A stretch of DNA of 64,000 bases from Natronosporangium hydrolyticum (GCF_016925615.1 NZ_CP070499.1:3100001-3164000), one strand, 5' to 3'. Shown: positions 44,758-54,289, counted from the first letter of the stretch. The notes: generated from the sequence alone by a model not told the origin. Program-made: numbers and translations.

Positions 44758-46395
44758 CTACGCGAAGGCGGTCAAGAATTGGTCCCGAAAGGCGTCCATC
44801 CCCCAGACGGGTGCTTCCGGCCCGGGGCGGATGCCGTCGTGCCACCCCCAGTCGGCGATCCGGTCGAGCAGCGCCGGGTCGCCTGTGACGATGGTAACGG
44901 GTACGTCGGCGCCCGCGCCGTCCCCGGTGACCAGTGGGGAGGGCTGGTGGTCGCCCAGCATCACCAGCACCAGATCCTCGTCCCCATAGGTCTCGACATA
45001 GGAGATCAACGTGTCGAGCGAGTACGCCACCGCGTGCCCGAAGGCGGTCCGCAACCGCTCCGGGTCGCGCAACACCTCCTCGGCCGGCGGCCCGACGGCG
45101 GGCCGGTCGTGGAAGATAGACCCATCCCCGACCTCCTCCCAGTCGATCAGCGGCGCCACCGGAGTCCAGGGATTGTGGCTGGTCAACAGCGGCATTTCGG
45201 CCATCACCGGGGCCCGGTCCCGGGCCGACCGCTCGAACCGTTCGAACGCCGCCACGGTGTACTGATCCGGGATGATCCCCCAGTTCATTCGGGGCCCCTG
45301 GTAGTCGAGCGCCGCCCGGTCGTAGATCTCGTCATAGCCGAAGGTCTCCCCCTCCGGCCAGTCGTCGAAGATGCCGGGCATCACTCCGACGGTGCGCCAC
45401 CCGGCGCGTTGGAAGGCGTGGTTGAGGGTCATCCGGTCACTGTCGAGGACGGTCTGGTAACGCCGCGGGTTGTCGACCCAGAGCCCGGACCGCAGCGTGG
45501 CGTGGGCCAGCCAGCTGCCGCCGCCGATGATCGGCGCGGTGAGGAAGCCGCTCTGCGCTTCGAAGCCGGATTCGGTGAGTCGCTGCTCGCCGCTGGTCAG
45601 GGTCGCCCCGATCGTCGCTTCGTACCGAGGATTCTCGATCGCGTCCCGGCCGTAGCTCTCCACGTAGGCGATCAGCACATCCTTTCCGCGCAACGCGGTG
45701 AGCAGCTCGTCGTCGGGGACGTCGCGGAACTCATCGACCGCCAGCTCGGCCGCGAAGGCCCGGTGGTCCCGCAGGCTCTCACCGACCCGTTGCACCTTGT
45801 CGCCGTGGTGGGCGGCGACCGGCAGGTCCGCCACCAGCTGGGCCCCGACCAGCGCCGCCACCAGCCAGACGGCGCCGAGCGCGGCAACGACGGAGCTGGC
45901 CTGCCGCCGGTGCCGGGCGACGACCTTCGCCAACCGCAGCATCGACAGCGTCGTCAACACCAGTACCAGCAGCGCCAGCAGCACCACGCCGACCACCGCC
46001 GCCACCGCGACCGCCTGACCGGACGCGTCGGTAAGGAACCCGAGGCCGGCCCAGGCCAGCGGCCAGTCGTGCACCGGGTCGAACGGCCGGGCGAGGAAGG
46101 TGTGGAAGCCCAGGTCGAACGCGGTCCACGCCGCCAGCAGGCCCACCCATAGCCCACCGACGATCGCCACCGGAGTCCGGGCCCGGGTCGGGACCACCAA
46201 CAGCAACCCGGCCAGGACCAACGCCTCCACCGGGATCCGCAGCAGCGAACTTGGGTAGAGCCGGCCCGGCTCGGCTGGCAGGGTCAGCGCGATCCACACC
46301 AGGACGCCAGCGGCGACGGTGAGCGCCCCGGTGAGCAGTTGGCGGCGGTCCCACCGGTTGGCCGGGCCGGTGGTTGGTTCCTTCGGTTCGGTCAT
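44758..46395 (-). CDS. Membrane sulfatase-family phosphotransferase (LTA-synthase-like)
   Basis: This 545-residue protein has five hydrophobic helices in the first 170 residues, then an extracytoplasmic alkaline-phosphatase-superfamily domain. YVESYGRDAIE (about residue 232) would carry the catalytic Ser/Thr and metal-binding acid, and VLVMLGDHQPS (about 500) the metal-binding DH. Topology and motif order match lipoteichoic acid synthase or phosphoglycerol/phosphoethanolamine transferases rather than secreted sulfatases. The ATG overlaps the CDP-alcohol phosphotransferase stop, and the pairing suggests synthesis or modification of a polar lipid or envelope glycopolymer. Confidence 0.85.
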   Translation of the reverse strand: MTEPKEPTTGPANRWDRRQLLTGALTVAAGVLVWIALTLPAEPGRLYPSSLLRIPVEALVLAGLLLVVPTRARTPVAIVGGLWVGLLAAWTAFDLGFHTFLARPFDPVHDWPLAWAGLGFLTDASGQAVAVAAVVGVVLLALLVLVLTTLSMLRLAKVVARHRRQASSVVAALGAVWLVAALVGAQLVADLPVAAHHGDKVQRVGESLRDHRAFAAELAVDEFRDVPDDELLTALRGKDVLIAYVESYGRDAIENPRYEATIGATLTSGEQRLTESGFEAQSGFLTAPIIGGGSWLAHATLRSGLWVDNPRRYQTVLDSDRMTLNHAFQRAGWRTVGVMPGIFDDWPEGETFGYDEIYDRAALDYQGPRMNWGIIPDQYTVAAFERFERSARDRAPVMAEMPLLTSHNPWTPVAPLIDWEEVGDGSIFHDRPAVGPPAEEVLRDPERLRTAFGHAVAYSLDTLISYVETYGDEDLVLVMLGDHQPSPLVTGDGAGADVPVTIVTGDPALLDRIADWGWHDGIRPGPEAPVWGMDAFRDQFLTAFA

Positions 46396-47138
46396 AGCGC
46401 CGGTGCGAGGTTGGGCATCGGCCGGTGGCGCAGCCGCCACAACCAGCCGATGTCACGACCGAACGACCACGCCAACAGGAGCAGCAGCAGGGCTAGGCCG
46501 GCGGTCATCAGTGGCGCCGGCAGGACCCCGGCGGCGGCGACGAGCAGCACCGTGCCCTGGGTGGCGGCGACCACCTTGCGGGACATCCGTACCGGCAACG
46601 GCCGACGCAGCCAGGGTTGGCTGCGGGCAGCGCCCGCGAAGAGGTATCTGGGCAGACCGAGCAGCACCACCCACCACCCCACCGCGAGGGCGACGAAGAC
46701 GCTTAGCACCAGCACCAGGGCTGCGTCGGCCTCCATGTCGAAGCGCGCACCTACCACGGAGGTCGTCCCGGTGCGCCGGGCGACCTGCCCGTCGACCGCG
46801 TCGAGCATCAGCGCGACCGCGGCGATGGTCACCAGCACCGGGATCGGGGGCGCGGCGAAGAACGAATCGGCGACCAGCGCGGTGACCCCGCCGATCAGGG
46901 TGGCCCGGGCCAGGGTGACGGTGTCGGCCGGTCCCCAGCCGCGCGCCTCGGGGCGGCTGAACGCCTGCGTGAGCAGGACCCAGGTGCCCACCCCGAAGGC
47001 GATGCCGGCGAACCAGCCCGCCGGCCCGAGTTCGACCGTCGCTGCGAGCAGCGTCAGGACCGCGAACTGGGCGAGCAGGCCTACCGATGGCGGGTGGACC
47101 GAGCGGGCCGTGTCGCTTCTAACGCTTAACGTCACCAT
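46392..47138 (-). CDS. CDP-alcohol phosphatidyltransferase
   Basis: This 248-residue membrane enzyme has the full family motif DG(2)AR(8)G(3)D(3)D, read as DGQVARRTGTTSVVGARFDMEAD near residue 119, and about six helices. It would transfer a phospho-alcohol from a CDP-linked donor to a lipid or polyol acceptor. The ATG at 47138 has a GGAG upstream and is divergent from the FkbM methyltransferase gene (105-bp gap with both promoters). Confidence 0.92.
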   Translation of the reverse strand: MVTLSVRSDTARSVHPPSVGLLAQFAVLTLLAATVELGPAGWFAGIAFGVGTWVLLTQAFSRPEARGWGPADTVTLARATLIGGVTALVADSFFAAPPIPVLVTIAAVALMLDAVDGQVARRTGTTSVVGARFDMEADAALVLVLSVFVALAVGWWVVLLGLPRYLFAGAARSQPWLRRPLPVRMSRKVVAATQGTVLLVAAAGVLPAPLMTAGLALLLLLLAWSFGRDIGWLWRLRHRPMPNLAPAL

Positions 47139-47243
47139 TGCTCCATTTCTGGACAAATCCTGAATGCAACCGCGTATCGTAGCCGCACCCCCAGGTACAC
47201 GAGGCGCGCGCCTGGTTCGTTCACTACCCGCCGGAGGACTTTC

Positions 47244-48053
47244 TTGACCGCCTACTCGGCCCCGGATCCCGACGACGTCGCCACACTGCGCCGCGACCCG
47301 GCGATGTCGGCCCTGCACCGCTCGCTCGAGGTCTACTACGGCGACCCCGCCCGGGACGCGCTGATGGATCGCTTCTATGCCCAATTCGTCGGCCCCGGAG
47401 ACCTGGCGTTCGACCTCGGGGCGCACATCGGGGACCGGATCGGCTGCTTCCGCCGACTCGGTGCCCGGGTGGTGGCGGTGGAGCCGCAGCCGATCTGTGC
47501 CCAAGCGATCCGCGCCCTCTACCCCGGCGACGACCAGCTCACCCTGGTCGCCGCCGCCTGCGGCGACCAGCCCGGCGAGGTGACGCTGCACGTCAACTCC
47601 GCCAATCCGACCGTCTCGACCGCCTCCGCCCATTTCGTCGCCGCCGCCGCGGGGGCGCTGGGGTGGGAGGGGCAGGTGTGGGACACCACGATTGCGGTCC
47701 CGGTCACAACCCTGGACGCGCTGATCGCCGAGCACGGCGTGCCCTCGTTCATCAAGATAGACGTCGAAGGGTACGAGGAGGCGGTGCTCGCCGGCCTGAC
47801 CACCGCAGTTCCGGCGCTGTCCTTCGAATTCACCACCATCGAACGAAAAGTGGCGCTGGCCTGCCTGGAACGGTTGGCCACCCTCGGCCACTACGGCTTC
47901 GACCTAGTGCTCGGCGAGCGGCAGCAGCTGGTCTTCGGCCGTTGGCGCAGCGCCGCGAAGCTCGCCGACTACCTCCGTTCGCTGCCGCACGAGGTCAACT
48001 CCGGCGACATCTACGGGGTGGCACAGCCCACTGGCGCGAGCGGCGTATCGTGA
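47244..48053 (+). CDS. FkbM-type SAM methyltransferase
   Basis: This 269-residue class-I methyltransferase has the SAM loop AFDLGAHIGDRIGCF at about residue 53, VVAVEPQP, and FIKIDVEGYEEAVL near 172, typical of FkbM enzymes that O-methylate sugars or secondary metabolites. The TTG at 47244 follows CGGAGGA. It is followed by the dehydrogenase gene after 45 bp on the same strand, so it probably belongs to the 48099-52504 operon. Confidence 0.9.
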   Translation: MTAYSAPDPDDVATLRRDPAMSALHRSLEVYYGDPARDALMDRFYAQFVGPGDLAFDLGAHIGDRIGCFRRLGARVVAVEPQPICAQAIRALYPGDDQLTLVAAACGDQPGEVTLHVNSANPTVSTASAHFVAAAAGALGWEGQVWDTTIAVPVTTLDALIAEHGVPSFIKIDVEGYEEAVLAGLTTAVPALSFEFTTIERKVALACLERLATLGHYGFDLVLGERQQLVFGRWRSAAKLADYLRSLPHEVNSGDIYGVAQPTGASGVS

Positions 48054-48098
48054 CCGGACGTGCCGCGGCCCGTTGCCCGGCCGCGGGGAGGTGACCTG

Positions 48099-49097
48099 AT
48101 GTCGGCGCAGGCTCGCGCGCTCTGGCTGGCTACCCCTGGTCGAGCCGAGCTGCGCACCGAGCAGCTTCCCGAGCCCGCCGCCGACGAGGTACGAGTGCGG
48201 ACGCTCTACTCCGGCATCAGCCGGGGCACCGAGACGCTCGTGTTCCGGGGCGAAGTTCCGCCGAGCCAGCAACAGGTGATGCGGGCGCCGTTTCAGACGG
48301 GTGAGTTCCCCGGCCCGGTGAAGTACGGGTACCTCAACGTCGGCGTGGTCGAGGCCGGCCCGCCCGAGTTGCGGGGGCGCACGGTCTTCTGTCTCTTTCC
48401 GCACCAGAGCAGGTATGTGGTGCCGGCGGCGGCGGTTACGCCGGTGCCCGAGTCGGTGCCGGCGGCGCGGGCGGTCCTCGCCGGTGCGGTGGAGACCGCG
48501 GTCAACGCGCTGTGGGACGCTGCCCCGCTGGTCGGCGACCGGATTGCGGTGGTCGGCGGCGGCATGGTCGGCGGAGCGGTGGTCGGTGTGCTGGCGAAGC
48601 TACCCGGGGCCCGGGTGCAGCTGATCGATGCCGACCCTGGCCGGGCGGCGGTGGCCGAGGCGTTCGGGGTGGAGTTCGCGCTGCCGCCAGCCGCCGCTGG
48701 CGAGTGCGACCTGGTCTTCCACGCCAGCGCTACCGACGCCGGGCTGGCCCAGTGCCTGACCCTGGCCGCTCCCGAGGCCACCGTGATCGAGCTGAGCTGG
48801 TACGGCGACCGGACGGTCGGCGCGCCGCTCGGCGAGGCGTTCCATTCTCGCCGGCTGACGCTTCGCAGCAGCCAGGTCGGCACGATCGCGCCGGCTCGGC
48901 GCGGCCGGCGCAGCCACGCCGAGCGGCTAGCGCTGGCGCTGCGGCTACTCGCCGACCCCGGCTTCGAGGTGTTGATCAGCGGCGAGTCCGACTTCGATGA
49001 CCTACCCGAGCTGCTTGCCGAGTTCGCGAGCGGCGCCCGGGGCGGGCTCTGCCACCGGGTCCGCTACCCCACTGACACCGACCGAACTGGAGAGTGA
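48099..49097 (+). CDS. Zinc-type MDR alcohol dehydrogenase-like protein
   Basis: This 332-residue medium-chain dehydrogenase-fold protein has the start [19 protein letters not shown], the substrate-side [14 protein letters not shown], and the cofactor loop [20 protein letters not shown] near residue 152. The typical structural-zinc Cys quartet is missing and few zinc ligands are evident, so zinc dependence is doubtful. ATG at 48099 with GGGGAGGTG upstream. The PTPS-like gene begins two bases after its stop. Confidence 0.85.
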   Translation: MSAQARALWLATPGRAELRTEQLPEPAADEVRVRTLYSGISRGTETLVFRGEVPPSQQQVMRAPFQTGEFPGPVKYGYLNVGVVEAGPPELRGRTVFCLFPHQSRYVVPAAAVTPVPESVPAARAVLAGAVETAVNALWDAAPLVGDRIAVVGGGMVGGAVVGVLAKLPGARVQLIDADPGRAAVAEAFGVEFALPPAAAGECDLVFHASATDAGLAQCLTLAAPEATVIELSWYGDRTVGAPLGEAFHSRRLTLRSSQVGTIAPARRGRRSHAERLALALRLLADPGFEVLISGESDFDDLPELLAEFASGARGGLCHRVRYPTDTDRTGE

Positions 49098-49098
49098 G

Positions 49099-49497
49099 TT
49101 GTTCAGCGTAACCGTCCGGGACCACGTCATGATCGCGCACAGCTTCCGGGGCGAAGTCTTCGGACCCGCGCAACGCCTGCACGGCGCCACCTACGTGGTG
49201 GACGCGACGTTCCGCCGCCCGGAGCTGGACCCTGACAACATTGTGGTCGACATCGGACTCGCCAGCGCCCAGCTAGCCGAGGTGGTCGGCGAGTTCAACT
49301 ACCAGAACCTGGACGAGTTGCCGGAGTTCGCCGGGGTCAATACCTCAACCGAGTACCTCGCCAGAGTGGTCGCCGACCGGCTCGCGGGGCGAGTGCAGGC
49401 CGGCGCGCTCGGTGCCGCCGCTCGCGGACTGACCGGCCTGACGGTCACCCTGCACGAGTCCCACATCGCCTGGGCCAGCTACGAACGCACCCTATGA
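49099..49497 (+). CDS. 6-pyruvoyltetrahydropterin/6-carboxytetrahydropterin synthase-like protein, noncanonical
   Basis: This 132-residue T-fold protein belongs to the PTPS/QueD family: AHSF (His14), [11 protein letters not shown] (His28), a central [24 protein letters not shown] and C-terminal [14 protein letters not shown]. In canonical enzymes the zinc ligands include HGH and the catalytic Cys lies four residues before it. Here the second His is Ala30 and the Cys position is Ala24. The chemistry may therefore differ from QueD or PTPS. The TTG at 49099 was chosen because the preceding gene ends at 49097. The stop overlaps the glycosyltransferase (ATGA). Confidence 0.88.
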   Translation: MFSVTVRDHVMIAHSFRGEVFGPAQRLHGATYVVDATFRRPELDPDNIVVDIGLASAQLAEVVGEFNYQNLDELPEFAGVNTSTEYLARVVADRLAGRVQAGALGAAARGLTGLTVTLHESHIAWASYERTL

Positions 49498-50585
49498 ACG
49501 TAGTGCAGCTGGTGCTCCCGTCCGGCATCGACGACCCCGGCTCGCCCAGCGGCGGCAACACCTACGACCGCTGCCTCGCCGAGGCCCTCAGCCACGCCGG
49601 GTGGCGGGTTCGAGAGCACCTCGTCGCCGGGGCCTGGCCGGCGCCCACCGCCGGCGAGGAGCAGCAGCTGGCGGATGCGCTCGCCCGGTTGCCCGACGGC
49701 GCGCTCACCGTCATCGACGGCCTGGTCGGGTGCGCCGCACCGGAGGCGCTGCGGGCCGCCGCCGACCGGTTACGGCTGGTGCTGCTCGTCCATCTCCCGC
49801 TGGCCGACGAGACCGGTCTGGACCCGGCCGTCGCTGCGGCGCGCCACGACCGGGAGCAGCGCAGCCTGGCAGTGGCCGCCGCGGTCATCGCCACCAGCGA
49901 CTGGGCGGCGCGGCGCCTGATCGAGAGTCACCACCTGCCGGCTGACCAGGTGCATGTGGCGGAACCGGGGGTCGCACCGGCGCCGCTGGCGGCCGGCACC
50001 GACGGCGCCGGCCAGCTGCTCTGCGTCGCCGCACTCACCCCGCGAAAGGGCCACGACGTGCTGGTCGAGGCCCTGGCCCAGGTGTCCGATCGGCGCTGGC
50101 GGTGTGTCTGCGTGGGGGCCGCCGGCGGCGACGAACGGTATCTGACCCGGCTGCGGGAGGCGGCGGCGGAACCGGGCTTGGCCGGCCGCATCGAGCTGCC
50201 GGGGCCGCGTACCGGGCCTGCCCTGGCCGCCACCTACCACACCGCCGACCTGCTGGTGCTTGCCTCACACGCCGAAACCTACGGGATGGTGGTCACCGAG
50301 GCGCTCGCCCGCGGCATCCCGGTGATCGCCACCGAGGTGGGGGGCGTCCCGGCGGCGCTGGGCCGGGCGCCGGACGGGCAGCGGCCCGGCCTGCTGGTGC
50401 CGCCGGCCGACCCACCGGCGTTGGCCAGGGCATTGGCCCGTTGGTGGGATGAACCGGCGCTGCGGCAGCGGCTACGCGCCGCCGCGCAGGCCCGACGGGC
50501 CGCGCTGCCCGGTTGGGCCGCGACCGCCGGCGCGGTCGACCAGGTCCTGGCCGGGCTGGCCACGACCAAGGAAGGACCAGCATGA
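49494..50585 (+). CDS. GT4-family glycosyltransferase
   Basis: This 363-residue GT-B retaining glycosyltransferase has the N-terminal [20 protein letters not shown] binding segment, [16 protein letters not shown] for the nucleotide-sugar domain, and the family motif [28 protein letters not shown] near residue 258 with the two conserved Glu. It would add a sugar from a nucleotide donor. It is embedded between the PTPS-like gene and a methyltransferase with four-base overlaps on both sides, so the acceptor is probably the product of this operon. Confidence 0.92.
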   Translation: MNVVQLVLPSGIDDPGSPSGGNTYDRCLAEALSHAGWRVREHLVAGAWPAPTAGEEQQLADALARLPDGALTVIDGLVGCAAPEALRAAADRLRLVLLVHLPLADETGLDPAVAAARHDREQRSLAVAAAVIATSDWAARRLIESHHLPADQVHVAEPGVAPAPLAAGTDGAGQLLCVAALTPRKGHDVLVEALAQVSDRRWRCVCVGAAGGDERYLTRLREAAAEPGLAGRIELPGPRTGPALAATYHTADLLVLASHAETYGMVVTEALARGIPVIATEVGGVPAALGRAPDGQRPGLLVPPADPPALARALARWWDEPALRQRLRAAAQARRAALPGWAATAGAVDQVLAGLATTKEGPA

Positions 50586-51436
50586 GCACCGTCGACCCGC
50601 CCCGCTACAGCCCGGCCTGGCTGGAGCTGCGTGAGCCCGCGGACGCGGCGGCCCGGGCAGCCGCGCTGATCGCGCCGCTGCGGCAGCTGCTGCCGACCGG
50701 CCCGCTCCGGATCGGTGATCTCGGCTGCGGGACCGGTTCGATGGCTCGCTGGCTGGCGGGCCGGCTCCCCGGACCGCAGCACTGGCTGCTCATCGACCAG
50801 GACCCCGAGCTGTTGACCCACGCGGTCAGCCACCTGCCCGACCAGGCTGCCGACGGCTCCCGGGTCACCGGCGAAGCCCGCCGCTACGACCTCACCGAGC
50901 TGCCCGCCGATGCGCTGGCCGGGCTCCAGCTGGTGACCGCGTCGGCCCTGTTAGACCTGCTGACCGGGGCGGAGCTGAGCCACCTGGCAGCGGTGATCAC
51001 GGCGGCCGGCTGCCCGGCGCTACTGACCCTGTCGGTCACCGGACAGGTCCGGTTCACGCCCGCCGACCCCCTCGACCCTTCACTCGCCGCGGCCTTCAAC
51101 GACCACCAGCGCCGCCGCGTCGGCGAGCGACGCCTGCTGGGCCCGGCGGCGCCGACGGCGGCGGCGGCGACCTTCGCTGACCTCGGCGCCACGGTCCGGG
51201 TGCAGGAGAGTCCCTGGCGACTCGGCCCCGACCAGCCAGCATTGATCGACCAGTGGCTACGAGGGTGGGTCGCGGCCGCCTGCGAGCAGCGCCCGGAGCT
51301 GTCGGCTCCGGCCGAGGAGTACCTCGCTCGCCGGCTCGCCGCCGGGCACGCCGGCACGCTGTGGGTCGAGATCGGCCATCACGACCTGCTCGTCACCTCG
51401 AGACCGGGTGAACCGTCTCCGGCCGCTACGACGTAG
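50582..51436 (+). CDS. Class-I SAM-dependent methyltransferase
   Basis: This 284-residue protein has SAM motif I RIGDLGCGTGSMARWLAG near residue 43, motif II HWLLIDQDPELL, and GLQLVTASALLDLLT. It resembles small-molecule methyltransferases of actinobacterial biosynthetic clusters, and the acceptor is unknown. ATG at 50582 overlaps the glycosyltransferase stop by four bases. The next gene starts ten bases after the stop. Confidence 0.88.
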   Translation: MSTVDPPRYSPAWLELREPADAAARAAALIAPLRQLLPTGPLRIGDLGCGTGSMARWLAGRLPGPQHWLLIDQDPELLTHAVSHLPDQAADGSRVTGEARRYDLTELPADALAGLQLVTASALLDLLTGAELSHLAAVITAAGCPALLTLSVTGQVRFTPADPLDPSLAAAFNDHQRRRVGERRLLGPAAPTAAAATFADLGATVRVQESPWRLGPDQPALIDQWLRGWVAAACEQRPELSAPAEEYLARRLAAGHAGTLWVEIGHHDLLVTSRPGEPSPAATT

Positions 51437-51445
51437 GACCAGACG

Positions 51446-52504
51446 ATGATCAGCGACGCGCGAGCCGAACCGACCCCGCCGCCGATCGCCTTGGCAGCTA
51501 CCGCAGACGCCGGCGACCGCCGGTTCGGCCTGCCCACCCGTACCTGGTGGGTCTTGATTCGGGTGCTGGGCGGGGTCGCGATCCTCGGGGTGCTGGTCTG
51601 GCGGGTCGGTGCGGACGGCTTCCTCGCCGGGCTGCGCATGATCGATCTGGGCACCCTGCTGCTGATCTTCGTGATCGGGGCGGCCACCACGGTACTCAGC
51701 GCCTGGCGGTGGGTGCTGGTGGCCCGCGGGCTCGGCGTCACGTTACCCCTGGGCACCGCGGTCACCGCTTACTACCGGGCGCAGTTTCTCAACGCCGCAC
51801 TGCCCGGCGGCGTCCTCGGCGACGTGCACCGAGCCGTACGACACGGCCGGGACCTGCGCAATCTCGGGCTCGGCGTGCGCGCCGTAGTGCTGGAGCGACT
51901 AGCCGGGCAGGTCGTGCTCGTCGCCGCCGGCGCGGTGGTGGTCGTGCTGCTCGGCGCGCCGCTGCTAAGGGCGATCCGGGTACCAACCGCGGCGCTGGTA
52001 GCCGGCGGGATTCTGATCGCCGTCCTAGCGGCGCTAGGCCTGGTCGGCGCTCGGAGCACCCGGGCTGGTGCGGTTATCAGCCGGACGGTGCGCGCTACCG
52101 TCACCGCGGTACGCACCGGGCTGCTCGGCCGGCGCGGCTGGCCCGGGATCGTCGCCTGCTCCGCGTTGGTGGTGGTCGGGTTCCTCGCCATGTTCGTGGT
52201 GGCGGCTCGCGCCGCCGGGGTCACCGCCGGCGTCGCTGAACTGCTGCCCCTGCTGACGCTGGCCTTGATCGCGATGGCGATCCCCCTCAACGTGGGTGGG
52301 TGGGGTCCCCGCGAGGGAGTCTGCGCCTGGGCGTTCGGAGTCGCCGGGCTGGGGGCCGCACAGGGGCTCGCGGTTGCGGTGATCTATGGGGTGTCGGTCT
52401 TCGTGGCGAGCCTCCCGGGGGCGGTGGTGCTGGCCGCCCGATGGTGGCGCGACCGGCGGTCGGCGGCTGGTCAGTCGGCGCCGAACCGAGCGGACAGCGC
52501 ATAG
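51446..52504 (+). CDS. Lysylphosphatidylglycerol-synthase-TM/AglD-like membrane protein
   Basis: This 352-residue protein has about eight hydrophobic helices and the signature of the LPG-synthase transmembrane (UPF0104) family: SAWRWVLVARGLGVTLPLGTAVTAYYRAQFLNAALPGGVLGDVHRA. Related proteins flip or modify lipids or lipid-linked glycans. No C-terminal transferase domain is present. It is the last gene of the operon, and its 3' end overlaps the RibD-like gene by 34 bp convergently. It could export or anchor the cluster's product. Confidence 0.85.
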   Translation: MISDARAEPTPPPIALAATADAGDRRFGLPTRTWWVLIRVLGGVAILGVLVWRVGADGFLAGLRMIDLGTLLLIFVIGAATTVLSAWRWVLVARGLGVTLPLGTAVTAYYRAQFLNAALPGGVLGDVHRAVRHGRDLRNLGLGVRAVVLERLAGQVVLVAAGAVVVVLLGAPLLRAIRVPTAALVAGGILIAVLAALGLVGARSTRAGAVISRTVRATVTAVRTGLLGRRGWPGIVACSALVVVGFLAMFVVAARAAGVTAGVAELLPLLTLALIAMAIPLNVGGWGPREGVCAWAFGVAGLGAAQGLAVAVIYGVSVFVASLPGAVVLAARWWRDRRSAAGQSAPNRADSA

Positions 52505-53229
52505 CGCAGCAGCACCACGTCACCGAGCTGACGCACCTCCGCGAGCTCGGCCCGATGCTCCGGCCCCCACGGGAACCCGCCGTCGCGCACGAACCGTGGC
52601 GCCCGGCTGTCGCCGACGAAGAACGGGGCGATCACCAGCTGCAGCTCGTCCGCGAGCCCGGCCGTAAGGAACTGCGTGTGTACCCGGCCGCCGCCCTCCA
52701 CCATCAACCGGCGTACTCCCCGTGCCCGGAGGTCGTTCGCGAGCCCGTGCAGGTCGACCGGGTCGCCGCCGTCCACCACCGTGGCGAGGCCACCGAAGCG
52801 TTCCCGGGCAACACCGAACACGGAGTGAGCACAGTAGATGATTTTTTCGGTCTCCCCGGTGACGAAGAACCTCGCCCCCGGGTCCAGGTCGGCCCCGCCG
52901 GTGAGAGTCACCTTCATCGGCGACGCGGGCAACCCGCGGGCGACCCGCTCACCTCGGCGGGCGCTGGACCGCACCAACAGGCGCGGATCATCCCGGCGGA
53001 CGGTGCCGGCACCGACCAGGATCGCGTCGCACTGCGCGCGAACCTCGTCGACCCGATCGAAGTCGGCCGAATTGGACAGCAGTAGCCGCTCCTCACTGGC
53101 GTCGTCGAGGTAACCGTCGAGCGACATGCTGCAACTAAGGAGGGTGTACGGGGTCGGCGGGGCGGTCGCGGCGGAGTTGGGCAGCGGTCGCGACTGCCCG
53201 GACCGACCGGCGGAGGTTGCGACGGTCAT
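52471..53229 (-). CDS. RibD-like pyrimidine reductase
   Basis: This 252-residue RibD C-terminal-type reductase has a start CSMSLDGYLDDAS, NADPH-site VGAGTVRRDDPRLLVRS, LVEGGGRVHTQFLTAGLADEL, and a C-terminal strand. RibD reductases act on the diaminopyrimidine formed from GTP by GTP cyclohydrolase II, and no deaminase domain is fused here. It lies 13 bp downstream of ribA in the same orientation, so the two form an operon that yields a reduced ribosylamino-pyrimidine. A separate riboflavin operon cannot be ruled out elsewhere. Confidence 0.88.
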   Translation of the reverse strand: MTVATSAGRSGQSRPLPNSAATAPPTPYTLLSCSMSLDGYLDDASEERLLLSNSADFDRVDEVRAQCDAILVGAGTVRRDDPRLLVRSSARRGERVARGLPASPMKVTLTGGADLDPGARFFVTGETEKIIYCAHSVFGVARERFGGLATVVDGGDPVDLHGLANDLRARGVRRLMVEGGGRVHTQFLTAGLADELQLVIAPFFVGDSRAPRFVRDGGFPWGPEHRAELAEVRQLGDVVLLRYALSARFGAD

Positions 53230-53242
53230 CTCATCCTTCCCA

Positions 53243-53947
53243 TCAGCCCAGCGGCGGCAGGTCGAGAGTGTGCCCGGAGCGGCGGACCTTGGTGTTCAGG
53301 TACCGGGCGTTCGCGTCAGACACGTGCACCCCGGTAGCGACCGCGCCAGTGACCTGGATGCCATGCCGCTCCAGTTGGCGTGCCTTGTCTGGATTGTTAC
53401 TGAGTAGTGTGATCTGCGCTACGCCCAGCGTCTGCAGCATCTCGGCGGCGACGGTGTAGTCCCGTTCGTCCTCACCGTGCCCGAGCGCGAGGTTCGCCTC
53501 ATACGTGTCCAGCCCGCCGTCCTGCAACGCGTACGCGTCCAGCTTGGCGTAGAGGCCGATGCCGCGCCCCTCCTGCCGCAGGTAGAGCAGGAAACCACCG
53601 GTCTGGGCGATGCGCTCGACCGCTTCCCGCAGCTGCGGGCCGCAGTCGCAGCGCTGACTGCCGAACACGTCACCGGTCAGGCACTCGCTGTGCGGTCGCA
53701 CCAACGGCGGCGGACCACCGACTGCGGCCCGCTGCAGGCTGGCCCGCCAGTCACCGAGCCCGAACGCGAGGTGTTCGCCCCGGTCGGAGAGCCCATTGAA
53801 CGTGAACACACGTGCCGCGGTCCGGTATCCGTCGACGAAGCGCAACGGAACCGATACCGCCATCCGGACGGTGGCGGTGGTGCCCGCAGCGGCCTCCAGC
53901 GCCGCGCCGGGCACGGCAGTGGACACCTCCGGCAGGGTATTGGACAT
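53243..53947 (-). CDS. ribA: GTP cyclohydrolase II
   Basis: GTP cyclohydrolase II opens the imidazole ring of GTP to give 2,5-diamino-6-ribosylamino-4-pyrimidinone phosphate. The 234-residue protein has the zinc-binding cysteines in CLTGDVFGSQRCDCG, RQEGRGIGL, and AYALQDGG with the Tyr equivalent to E. coli Tyr105. An N-terminal extension of about 35 residues precedes the core. ATG at 53947 with GGGAGAACG upstream. The 3,4-DHBP synthase (RibB) half usual in RibBA proteins is absent, and no FMN riboswitch is seen upstream. Confidence 0.93.
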   Translation of the reverse strand: MSNTLPEVSTAVPGAALEAAAGTTATVRMAVSVPLRFVDGYRTAARVFTFNGLSDRGEHLAFGLGDWRASLQRAAVGGPPPLVRPHSECLTGDVFGSQRCDCGPQLREAVERIAQTGGFLLYLRQEGRGIGLYAKLDAYALQDGGLDTYEANLALGHGEDERDYTVAAEMLQTLGVAQITLLSNNPDKARQLERHGIQVTGAVATGVHVSDANARYLNTKVRRSGHTLDLPPLG

Positions 53948-54289
53948 CGTTCTCCCATGGTTGAGGCCAGGAACAGGCGGTGCCGGCACCGTGCCGGCCG
54001 CGACCCGGGCAGCCGTTGGCGCAAGACCGACACCTGCCCCCGTCATCACGCCGATACGAACGCGGTGCGACGGTAGTTCATCGACCGACCGAAAGATCAC
54101 CGCGCCCGCCCTCCGTGGACACCGGCGTTCGCGGCCCGACCACCCGGCGGTGACCGACCGCGACGACCGGGCCTCCGATGGAGCCATGCACCCATATCCC
54201 CTGCCCGGCCACTCGCCAAACCGTAGGGCACCGCCGACAAACCCGCCCGCGCCGACTCCGTCGCCAAGATCCACCGATACGCTGCGTCA

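Noticed and set aside
53948-54289. FMN riboswitch upstream of ribA
   Set aside because: I looked for the conserved FMN boxes on the ribA strand and did not find them in this gap.
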